A stretch of DNA of 5,185 nucleotides from Pseudomonadota bacterium (GTDB taxonomy: Bacteria > Pseudomonadota > Alphaproteobacteria > Acetobacterales > Acetobacteraceae), in the NCBI GenBank assembly GCA_021805485.1, contig JAJZFF010000615.1, forward strand, positions 1 to 5,185, given 5' to 3'. The position numbers were made by a program, and so were the translations under genes. Of this stretch, positions 1-5,185 are shown piece after piece (the stretch's first letter is position 1; each line of letters starts with the position of its first letter). The notes beneath the pieces are model-generated. The model was not told where the DNA came from. It worked only from the letters and a program-made list of their open reading frames with translations, and searched no databases.

Positions 1-755
1 CCCTGGGTGGCGAGGATGCCGCCGATCCAGGCGTTGAACAGCTCGGGGTCGAGCGGCTTCTTCACCGACAGGCTGATGCTGCTCATGTGCTCGTCATGGG
101 TGTGGGAATCCTCCTCGAGGAAATCCGGCACGGATTGCAGCACGCGGTCGAGGCTGAAGGCGTTGATGCCGAGCAGGCGGTCGGCCGGCACGTCGGCGCG
201 GGTCGTGTGGTGGATCTGCGCGAAGCGGTTGATCGTGCGGATCCGCGCCTCGACATCGGCGAGTTCCTCCGGGGTGACGAGGTCGAGCTTGTTGAGCACG
301 ATGACGTCGGCGAAGGCGATCTGGTCCTCGGCTTCCGGCGCGTCGGCGAGGCGGGCGGGCAGGTTCTTCGCGTCGACCACGGTGACGATCGCGTCGAGCC
401 TCGTCTTTGCCTTCACGTCCTCGTCGACGAAGAAGGTCTGCGCGACGGGGGCAGGGTTGGCGAGGCCGGTGGTCTCGACGATGATGCCATCGAAGCGGTT
501 GCGGCGCTTCATCAGCCCGCCGATGATGCGGATCAGGTCGCCGCGCACGGTGCAGCAGATGCAGCCGTTGTTCATCTCGAAGACTTCCTCGTCGGTATCG
601 ACGACGAGGTCGTTGTCGACGCCGCGCTCGCCGAACTCGTTGATCACGACCGCGTATTTGCGGCCGTGGTCCTCGGTGAGGATGCGGTTGAGCAGGGTGG
701 TCTTGCCCGCACCGAGAAAGCCGGTGAGGACGGTGACGGGAACGAGATCGCTCAT
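1..755 (-). CDS. CobW/COG0523 family GTP-binding protein (G3E GTPase, putative metal chaperone), 3' end outside window
   Basis: Translating the minus strand from ATG at 755 gives 251 codons that run off the left edge. Seen: Walker A GFLGAGKTT at residues 12-20, NEFGE at 39-43, the CxCC metal-binding motif GCICC at 64-68, ETTGLANP at 94-101, the guanine-specificity motif NKLD at 155-158, and a His-rich stretch HTHDEH at 218-223. The end WIGGILATQ matches the start of the CobW C-terminal domain, so roughly a further 80-100 residues should lie outside. Members of this family are cytoplasmic GTPases that deliver or insert metals (zinc, cobalt, iron); the particular metal cannot be read here, and no cobalamin genes are nearby to support a true CobW role. 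The start is fixed by AGGA at 764-767 with an 8-nt spacer and by an ATGA overlap with the ligase stop, which implies translational coupling. The frame is also open upstream through the whole ligase gene, so an automatic caller may extend it wrongly. Confidence 0.93.
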   Translation of the reverse strand, partial: MSDLVPVTVLTGFLGAGKTTLLNRILTEDHGRKYAVVINEFGERGVDNDLVVDTDEEVFEMNNGCICCTVRGDLIRIIGGLMKRRNRFDGIIVETTGLANPAPVAQTFFVDEDVKAKTRLDAIVTVVDAKNLPARLADAPEAEDQIAFADVIVLNKLDLVTPEELADVEARIRTINRFAQIHHTTRADVPADRLLGINAFSLDRVLQSVPDFLEEDSHTHDEHMSSISLSVKKPLDPELFNAWIGGILATQ

Positions 756-1891
756 GCGGGAGATCCTGTCGTGGTGGGGCGTGTCGTTGCTTCGGGATAT
801 AGGCAGGCGGGCTCGGGCGGACCAGAGCGCGGCAGGGCGAGGCCGAGGCCGAGCATGACGAACAGCCAGCCCGCCATCGGCAGCACGGCGAAATTGTCGG
901 TCGAGGCGAGCGGCCAGGCATAGGTCAGCACGCCGATGAAGGCGCCGAGTGCGATCGGCCGGCGCATGATTCCGCGGCCGAGTGCCAGCAGCCAGGCCGC
1001 GTTCATCGCGGCGAACAGCACGAGGCCGACCAGCCCGCCATCGAGGGCGGCCTGGAGATAGAAATTGTGCGGATGGATGTTGCAGGCGCCGCGCTTCAGG
1101 CTGGTCGGGCCGATGCCGAGCGCGGGGAGGCCGCGATCGAACCGCGGCTCGGGGCAGAAATCGCGGAAGCCGTTGAAGCCGTAGCCGCGCAAGGGGGCGT
1201 GCTCGATCATCACCGTTGCCCGCGTGTAGAGCTCGCCATAGGGGCTTTTCGCGAAATGGCTGACCTGGCGGCCGGTCTCCAGCACCAGCTTGTCGAAACT
1301 GGGCGGCGAGACCAGTTTCAGCGCCGGAATCGCGAGCACGATCAGCACGCCGAGGCCGATCGCCGGCAGGCGGATCGGCCGGAAGGCGAGGGCGGTGACG
1401 GCGAGGCCCAGCAGCGCCAGCGCGAAGGGCATGCGCTGGCCGATCACCAGCGTTGTCGCGAAGCCGAGCCCGCCGACGGCGGCCGCCGCGAGTTTCGGCG
1501 CGGTGCCCCGCCGCGCGATCAGCGCCGCGATGACGGGCAGGGCGGTGAGAAACAGCAGGTGGCTGAACGGCGGGCCGGCGCGCGGCGCCCAGAACGGGCC
1601 GGTGAGCGCGCCGTCGCCCCAGCGGTGGTCGCCGAAGATGTTCACGCCGAAAATCTCCTGCTGCCAGCTTTGCAGCAGGATCCAGGCTTCGCAGGCGGCA
1701 AGGGCGAGCCAGAACCGGGTGCGCGCGGCCGGTGTATCGAGCACCCAGTGGCCGAGGGCGGCGGCGAGCACCAGCAGGCGGATCAGCACCAGCGCCTGGG
1801 TGAAGGATTTCCAGCCGCCCGGCCCGAGGCCGAGGGCGGGGATCGGCGTCGAGCAGATCATCACCGCGATCCACCAGAGGCAGCCGAACAC
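752..1891 (-). CDS. in-frame 3' part of the O-antigen ligase-like gene (379 codons from an internal GTG)
   Basis: This is the longest translatable piece of the ligase as the sequence stands: GTG 1891 to TGA 752, starting VFGCLWWIAV. It corresponds to residues 55-433 of the reconstructed protein and keeps the periplasmic loop and HPHN motif, but lacks the first one or two membrane helices. GTG 1891 is an ordinary internal valine codon within the repeat; I see no convincing ribosome binding site before it. An automatic pipeline would probably report this piece as a normal gene and hide the frameshift. Whether it is made is doubtful. Confidence 0.5.
   Translation of the reverse strand: MFGCLWWIAVMICSTPIPALGLGPGGWKSFTQALVLIRLLVLAAALGHWVLDTPAARTRFWLALAACEAWILLQSWQQEIFGVNIFGDHRWGDGALTGPFWAPRAGPPFSHLLFLTALPVIAALIARRGTAPKLAAAAVGGLGFATTLVIGQRMPFALALLGLAVTALAFRPIRLPAIGLGVLIVLAIPALKLVSPPSFDKLVLETGRQVSHFAKSPYGELYTRATVMIEHAPLRGYGFNGFRDFCPEPRFDRGLPALGIGPTSLKRGACNIHPHNFYLQAALDGGLVGLVLFAAMNAAWLLALGRGIMRRPIALGAFIGVLTYAWPLASTDNFAVLPMAGWLFVMLGLGLALPRSGPPEPACLYPEATTRPTTTGSPA
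764..767 (-). promoter_or_regulatory. ribosome binding site of the CobW-family gene
   Basis: AGGA on the minus strand lies 8 nt before ATG 755, inside the last codons of the ligase gene. It decides the start, because the reading frame continues open far upstream and offers no stop to delimit it. Confidence 0.6.
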
Positions 1892-2045
1892 GAACCAGGG
1901 CTGCCGCGCCCAGCGCCAGTCGCCGGTGCGGGCGCCCGAGGCCGAGGGCGGGGATCGGCGTCGAGCAGATCATCACTGCGATCCACCAGAGGCAGCCGAA
2001 CACGAACCAGGGCTGCCGCGCCCAGCGCCAGTCGCCGGTGCGGGC
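1822..2045. repeat. 112-bp direct tandem duplication inside the ligase gene
   Basis: Copies at 1822-1933 and 1934-2045 abut exactly with a 112-bp period. Identity is 111/112: C1865 in the left copy corresponds to T1977 in the right. On the coding strand this is GCG versus GCA, both Ala. Only one extra base (G at 1822, 1934, 2046) matches across the boundaries, so the ancestral sequence offered almost no microhomology. The palindrome GGGCGCCC (1930-1937) sits on the junction. The length is 37 codons plus 1 nt, hence the frameshift. Confidence 0.97.
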
Positions 2046-2161
2046 GGCGTGGACGAGGAAAAGGATATCGACCGCGCCCATCGCCAATTCGGCGCCGGCG
2101 CGGGCGTAAAGCAGGCCAAACGGCAGGATCAGGGCGGCGATGAGGGCGGCGCGTTGCATGG

Positions 2162-3274
2162 TCATGCCCCGCTCATACCGGCGTTTCGGCGTCGCGCAAC
2201 CGCTGCAGGCGGGCGGCGATGACGGGCGTGTCGAACAGTTGCGCGCGGGCGCGGCCGGCGGCGGCGAGGCGGTCGCGGGCCGCGTCGTCGCCGGCCAGAC
2301 GCAGGAAGGCGGCTTCCAGCGCGGCGGCGTCGCCGGGCGGCACCAGCAGCCCGGCCTCGCCCACCACTTCCGGCAGGCCGCCCGCCCGTGTCGCGACCAG
2401 TGCGGCGCCGGCCGCCATCGCCTCCAGCGCGGTCAGGCCGAAGGGTTCGGGCCAGCGGCTCGGCACCGCGACGCTCCAGCGCGGTCAGGCCGAAGGGTTC
2501 GGGCCAGCGGCTCGGCACCGCGACGATCGCGGCGCCGGCCATCGCCGCCAGAACCTCGTCGTGCGGCCGGTAGCCGTCCCAGGCGATGCCGGCGGCGCCG
2601 GCGCGGGCCCGCATCTCGCGCACGAACGGGGTTTCCGGACTGTCCGGCCCGAAGCGGTCGCCGCCGATGATGCGGGCCGACCAGCCGGGCAGGCGCGGCA
2701 GGGCAGCGGCGCTGGCGGCGATGAAATCGGCGATGCCCTTGCCCTCGACGATGCGGCCGGCGAACAGGATTTCGCGCCGCCGCGTATTGGGAGGCGCTGG
2801 CAGTTCGGCGAGGGTGAGCGGGTTGTGCAGCGTGACGAGGCGGGCGGTGTCGGCAAGGCCGGTCGCGTAGCGGGCGCGCAGATGATCGGAGACGCAGACC
2901 ACGGCGTGCAGGCGGCGCAGCGTGCCCGCCCGCGCTGCCGGGCTGGTGAGGCCGCGCATCGTCGTCGGTTCGTTGTGCAGGAACAGCATCACCCGGCTGC
3001 CGGGCAGCAGGCGCGCGGCAAGCCGGGCGAGGCGCGGCTGCTGGTGGATGTCGATGCTCGCCGGGCGCAGCTGTCGTAGCCGACGCAGCACGCCGGCATT
3101 GTAGGCGAGCGGCGAGCGGAGACCGACCGGGTTGAAGGGGATGCCGGCAAAGTTCGGCCCCGGGGAGGAGGCACCAATCACCGTGGCGCCGGTGGTGGCC
3201 GCGAGACGCCGGACGACCAAGGCGATCGCGCCGGCTCGGCCGGGGGCAAAGGCTTCGCTGGCGGGCAGCACCAT
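2162..3274 (-). CDS. truncated glycosyltransferase product with out-of-frame Arg-rich tail (370 codons)
   Basis: This is what is read from ATG 3274 if the sequence is correct: 267 native residues through the EX7E motif, then about 103 out-of-frame residues that are mostly Arg, Gly, Ala and Pro, ending at TGA 2164-2162, which overlaps the ligase start region. The lost part (about 82 residues) holds the end of the nucleotide-sugar-binding domain and the C-terminal helix, so activity is unlikely. The lost C-terminal segment remains open from GTG 2466 to 2173 (97 codons), with its own copy of the EX7E motif, but I see no evidence that it is translated separately. Confidence 0.45.
   Translation of the reverse strand: MVLPASEAFAPGRAGAIALVVRRLAATTGATVIGASSPGPNFAGIPFNPVGLRSPLAYNAGVLRRLRQLRPASIDIHQQPRLARLAARLLPGSRVMLFLHNEPTTMRGLTSPAARAGTLRRLHAVVCVSDHLRARYATGLADTARLVTLHNPLTLAELPAPPNTRRREILFAGRIVEGKGIADFIAASAAALPRLPGWSARIIGGDRFGPDSPETPFVREMRARAGAAGIAWDGYRPHDEVLAAMAGAAIVAVPSRWPEPFGLTALERRGAEPLARTLRPDRAGGDGGRRRTGRDTGGRPAGSGGRGRAAGAARRRRRAGSRLPASGRRRRGPRPPRRRRPRPRATVRHARHRRPPAAVARRRNAGMSGA
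2173..3274 (-). pseudogene. GT4-family glycosyltransferase, frameshifted by a 52-bp tandem duplication
   Basis: ATG 3274 starts MVLPASEAFAPGRAG, with the glycine-containing N-terminal loop typical of GT-B enzymes. The frame is native for 267 residues and includes a donor-domain entry motif ILFAGRIVEGKG (about 169-180) and the EX7E catalytic/donor-binding motif EPFGLTALE (259-267). Immediately after it a 52-bp direct duplication shifts the frame. The rest, AMAAGAALVATRAGGLPEVV to RDAETPV, continues in the shifted frame to TGA 2175-2173. Removing one copy gives 1050 nt, an intact 349-aa protein of usual GT4 length. Such enzymes move a sugar from a nucleotide-sugar to a lipid-linked or glycan acceptor on the cytoplasmic side; the sugar is not predictable. 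The start is 29 nt after the phaC stop. TTG 3307, which overlaps the phaC stop as TTGA, is an alternative start; neither start has a strong ribosome binding site. Confidence 0.85.
2422..2525. repeat. 52-bp direct tandem duplication inside the glycosyltransferase gene
   Basis: Copies at 2422-2473 and 2474-2525 abut exactly and are identical over 52 bp. The flanking bases (2421/2473 and 2474/2526) do not match, so there is no boundary microhomology. The unit encodes roughly VAVPSRWPEPFGLTALE, i.e. the EX7E region. The length is 17 codons plus 1 nt, which shifts the frame in the same sense as the 112-bp repeat. Confidence 0.97.
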
Positions 3275-3303
3275 CGCGATGCTGCTGGCCGACTCCGGCT
3301 GGT

Positions 3304-5103
3304 TCAAGCAGATCGGACTTTCACGTAGTCGCCGGGCGCATCTGCGAGCGCGGGAAGATCGCCCCCGCCGGGAGCGCGGGCGGGAACCTCGCCGCTGCCC
3401 TGCGCCACGATCCAACGCTGCCAGTCCGGCCACCAGGAGCCGGCCACCTCGGTCGCACCGGCGAACCACTCCTCGGCGTTCGCCGGCAGGGTGGCGTTGA
3501 CGAAATGATTGTATTTGCCGCCGCCCGGCGGGTTGATCACGCCGGCGATGTGGCCGGAGGCGGCGAGGACGAACCGCTTCGGCCCGGCCATCAGCTGCGT
3601 CGCGCGGTAGGTGCTGGCCCAGGGGGCGATGTGGTCCTCGCGGCAGGAGAGGAAATAGACCGGCACCTTGATCCGCCGGAGATCGACCGGCGTGCCGTCG
3701 AGCGTGATGGCGTCCTTCTGGCTCAGCAGGTTCTTCTGATACATGTTGCGAAGATAGAATGAGTGCATCGCCGCCGGCATACGGGTGGAATCGGAATTCC
3801 AGTAGAGCAGGTCGAAGGGGAAGGTTTCGTTGCCGAGCAGGTAGTTGTTGACCACGAAGCTCCAGATCAGGTCGTTCGAGCGGAGCATGTTGAAGGTGGT
3901 CGCCATCGCCGAGCCTTCGAGATAGCCGCGCCTGTTCATCCGGTCTTCCAGCGCGGCGAGCTGCTCCTCGTCGATGAACACGCCGAGTTCGCCGACATCG
4001 GCGAAATCCGTCAGCGTGACGAGGAAGGTCGCGGATTTGATCCGGCTGTCGCGCCGGCGGGCCATCACCGCGAGGGTCGCGGCGAGCAGCGTGCCGCCGA
4101 GGCAGTAGCCGATCGCGTTCACCTGGCGCTCGCCGGTGGCCTGCTCGATCGCGTCGAGGGCCGCGAACACGCCGAGTTGCATGTAGTCGGAGAAGTCCTT
4201 CTCGGCGAGGCTCTCGTCCGGGTTCACCCAGCTCGCGACGAAGACGGTGTGCCCCTGCTCTACGGCCCAGCGGATGAAGCTGTTCTTCGGCCGAAGGTCG
4301 AGAATGTAGAACTTGTTGATCCAGGGCGGGAAGATGACCAGCGGCGTCTTCTGCACCGTTTCGGTTACCGGGGTGTACTGGATCAGTTCCATCAGCTCGT
4401 TGCGGTAAACGACCTTGCCGGGCGTCACCGCGATGTTGCCGCCGACGCTGAACGCCTCGGCGTCGGTCATGCGGATGTGAAGCTGGCCGCGCCCGGCCTC
4501 GAGGTCGCGCAGCAGGTTCGACAGGCCGCGCAGCAGGTTTTCGCCGCCAGTCTCGGCAGTCTTGCGCAGGACCTGCGGGTTGGTGAGGGCGAAGTTCGAG
4601 GGGCTCATCGCGTCGACGAACTGGCGGGCGTAGAAATCGACCTTCTGCGCCGTCTTCGGATCGAGCCCGTCGACGCGGCGGACCACATCCTGCACGAAGC
4701 GCGCCGAGAGCAGGTAGCTCTGGCGGATGAAGTCGAAGATCTCGTTTTCCTTCCATTCCTCGTGCTGGAAGCGCTTGTCGCGCGGGTCCGGCGGCACCAC
4801 AGGCTGGGTCTCGATCCCCATGATGCGGCGGGTGGAGTGCTGCCAGAGCGTAACGTAGTCTTGCCAGAAGCCGATCTGCGCCTCGATCAGCGACGCGGGA
4901 TTGGCCATCAGCCGGGCCATCATCTCCATGAACGCGCTGCCGATGTTGAGCGGATCGATCGCGACATCGGCCTCGTGCTGGCGTTGCAGCCATTCGGCCA
5001 CGATGCGCTGCGATCGTGCCGCGATATCGGACATGGTGCGGGAAAAAGCGGCGGGATCGGGAAGGTTTGGGGCTTCCGTCCGCGGATTTTGCTGTTCGGC
5101 CAT
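3304..5103 (-). CDS. phaC: class I poly(3-hydroxyalkanoate) synthase
   Basis: The 599-aa product polymerises (R)-3-hydroxyacyl-CoA (mainly 3-hydroxybutyryl-CoA for class I) into storage polyester on the surface of cytoplasmic granules. Seen: a variable N-terminus, a PhaC N-domain from about residue 105, the conserved PPWINKFYILDL at about 259-270, the lipase-like box GYCLGG with nucleophile Cys334, Asp490 in CREDHIAPW, and His518 in SGHIAGVINPP. Spacing of the Cys-Asp-His triad agrees with the Cupriavidus necator enzyme (Cys319, Asp480, His508). The C-terminus reaches APGDYVKVRSA, so the enzyme looks complete, and its length is normal for class I. Start ATG 5103 is supported by AAGGAG 5 nt upstream. 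It is the first gene of the minus-strand cluster; no phasin, thiolase or reductase gene is visible in this window. The stop TGA is at 3306-3304. Confidence 0.97.
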   Translation of the reverse strand: MAEQQNPRTEAPNLPDPAAFSRTMSDIAARSQRIVAEWLQRQHEADVAIDPLNIGSAFMEMMARLMANPASLIEAQIGFWQDYVTLWQHSTRRIMGIETQPVVPPDPRDKRFQHEEWKENEIFDFIRQSYLLSARFVQDVVRRVDGLDPKTAQKVDFYARQFVDAMSPSNFALTNPQVLRKTAETGGENLLRGLSNLLRDLEAGRGQLHIRMTDAEAFSVGGNIAVTPGKVVYRNELMELIQYTPVTETVQKTPLVIFPPWINKFYILDLRPKNSFIRWAVEQGHTVFVASWVNPDESLAEKDFSDYMQLGVFAALDAIEQATGERQVNAIGYCLGGTLLAATLAVMARRRDSRIKSATFLVTLTDFADVGELGVFIDEEQLAALEDRMNRRGYLEGSAMATTFNMLRSNDLIWSFVVNNYLLGNETFPFDLLYWNSDSTRMPAAMHSFYLRNMYQKNLLSQKDAITLDGTPVDLRRIKVPVYFLSCREDHIAPWASTYRATQLMAGPKRFVLAASGHIAGVINPPGGGKYNHFVNATLPANAEEWFAGATEVAGSWWPDWQRWIVAQGSGEVPARAPGGGDLPALADAPGDYVKVRSA

Positions 5104-5165
5104 CGACGCTCCTTCCGGCTCCGGGATGCAGGCGCTAAGGTTGGTGGCGCAAGCGAGGAGCCGAA
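5104..5165. promoter_or_regulatory. probable divergent intergenic region upstream of phaC
   Basis: Sixty-two bases separate the phaC start from the likely plus-strand start at 5166. It must hold the leader, and probably the promoter, of at least the minus-strand cluster. I see no clear -35/-10 pair. TTGCGC on the minus strand (5145-5150) is a weak -35 candidate with no good -10 at the right distance. No operator-like palindrome stands out. Confidence 0.35.
5109..5114 (-). promoter_or_regulatory. ribosome binding site of phaC
   Basis: AAGGAG on the minus strand, 5 nt before ATG 5103. It is the strongest Shine-Dalgarno match seen in the minus-strand cluster and supports this start. Confidence 0.75.
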
Positions 5166-5185
5166 GTGACCTATAGCCAGATTCC
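5166..5185 (+). CDS. probable start of a divergently transcribed gene (only 6 codons visible)
   Basis: GAGGAG at 5155-5160 is followed after 5 nt by GTG 5166, and the frame reads MTYSQI to the window edge without a stop. The ribosome binding site and spacing are good, and the position opposite phaC is natural for a divergent gene. Six residues are too few to identify a family. Confidence 0.45.

Larger units (their letters stand above)
752..2165 (-). pseudogene. O-antigen ligase / Wzy-like polysaccharide polymerase, frameshifted by a 112-bp tandem duplication
   Basis: Reading from ATG 2165 (or ATG 2159 two codons on) gives MTMQRAALIA and a hydrophobic N-terminus native up to about residue 77 (PALGLG). 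A direct 112-bp duplication then pushes the frame by +1. Deleting one copy gives 1302 nt, a clean 433-aa protein ending at TGA 754-752. That protein has about ten hydrophobic segments, a conserved-type Arg in GQRMP (about 205-209) after one helix, a large periplasmic loop (about 245-325) with YGFNGF, and HPHNFYLQ (about 327-334), followed by GGLVGL and more helices. Family members act at the periplasmic face of the inner membrane, transferring or polymerising undecaprenyl-linked glycans; ligase versus polymerase cannot be told apart here. The start lies 7 nt after the glycosyltransferase stop, and the stop overlaps the cobW start as ATGA. As given, the gene is broken, unless the duplication is an assembly error. 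Confidence 0.85.

Noticed and set aside
94..921. A 275-codon minus-strand frame across the cobW start.
   Set aside because: It is the wrong frame: the true CobW frame from ATG 755 carries Walker A, GCICC and NKLD, whereas this one is Arg/Pro-rich.
1822..2525. Programmed ribosomal frameshifting to bypass the two duplications.
   Set aside because: Duplicated blocks of 52 and 112 bp explain the shifts completely, and I saw no slippery site with a downstream structure.
1067..3079. Several plus-strand open frames of 280-360 codons opposite the ligase and glycosyltransferase.
   Set aside because: These are Arg/Gly/Ala-rich antisense shadows produced by high GC and third-position bias. The minus strand encodes recognisable proteins here.
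3361..3385. GC-rich inverted repeat (CCCGCC...GGCGGG) near the phaC 3' end, as a possible terminator.
   Set aside because: It lies inside phaC codons (PARAPGGGD), has no following T-run on the transcribed strand, and the next gene is only 29 nt beyond the stop.
3304..4993. A long minus-strand open frame through phaC that is continuous with the glycosyltransferase frame.
   Set aside because: It is an out-of-frame shadow of phaC, Arg/Pro/Ala-rich with no domain. Only its part after 3274 is a real gene.
3763..5169. A 468-codon plus-strand open frame opposite phaC.
   Set aside because: It is antisense to an intact PhaC with all catalytic residues, and its composition is that of a mirror frame without motifs.

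Overview
The window is very GC-rich, with strong G/C preference at third codon positions and long spurious open frames on both strands. It reads almost entirely from the minus strand. A class I PHA synthase ending in DYVK, together with the gene types, suggests an alphaproteobacterium, possibly Rhodospirillales/Acetobacteraceae. That placement is inference from protein flavour only.

In transcription order (minus strand, right to left) there are four tightly packed genes: (1) phaC, an intact class I poly(3-hydroxyalkanoate) synthase of 599 aa (5103..3304); (2) a GT4-type glycosyltransferase (3274..2173); (3) a multispanning O-antigen ligase/Wzy-like membrane protein (2165..752); (4) a CobW/COG0523 GTPase, probably a metal chaperone (755 to beyond base 1). 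Gaps are 29 nt, 7 nt and an ATGA start/stop overlap, so this looks like one operon. At the right edge a plus-strand gene probably starts at GTG 5166 behind a good ribosome binding site. That leaves a 62-nt divergent intergenic region for the phaC promoter.

The most striking content is a pair of direct tandem duplications: 52 bp in the glycosyltransferase (2422-2525) and 112 bp in the ligase (1822-2045). Both lengths are 1 mod 3, so each shifts its host gene out of frame. Removing one copy of each restores exact full-length frames (349 aa and 433 aa). The 112-bp copies differ at one silent position; the 52-bp copies are identical. The 112-bp duplication also makes the ligase 5' end run, with no stop, straight into the cobW frame. 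The pair is either a real, potentially reversible inactivation of two neighbouring envelope-polysaccharide genes or two unmerged contig overlaps left by assembly. The sequence alone cannot decide.

Working together: phaC makes the storage polymer. The glycosyltransferase and ligase would build and transfer or polymerise a surface glycan. The CobW protein would handle a metal ion. I see no shared pathway linking phaC or cobW to the glycan genes beyond co-transcription. No tRNA, rRNA, CRISPR, insertion sequence or convincing terminator was seen.
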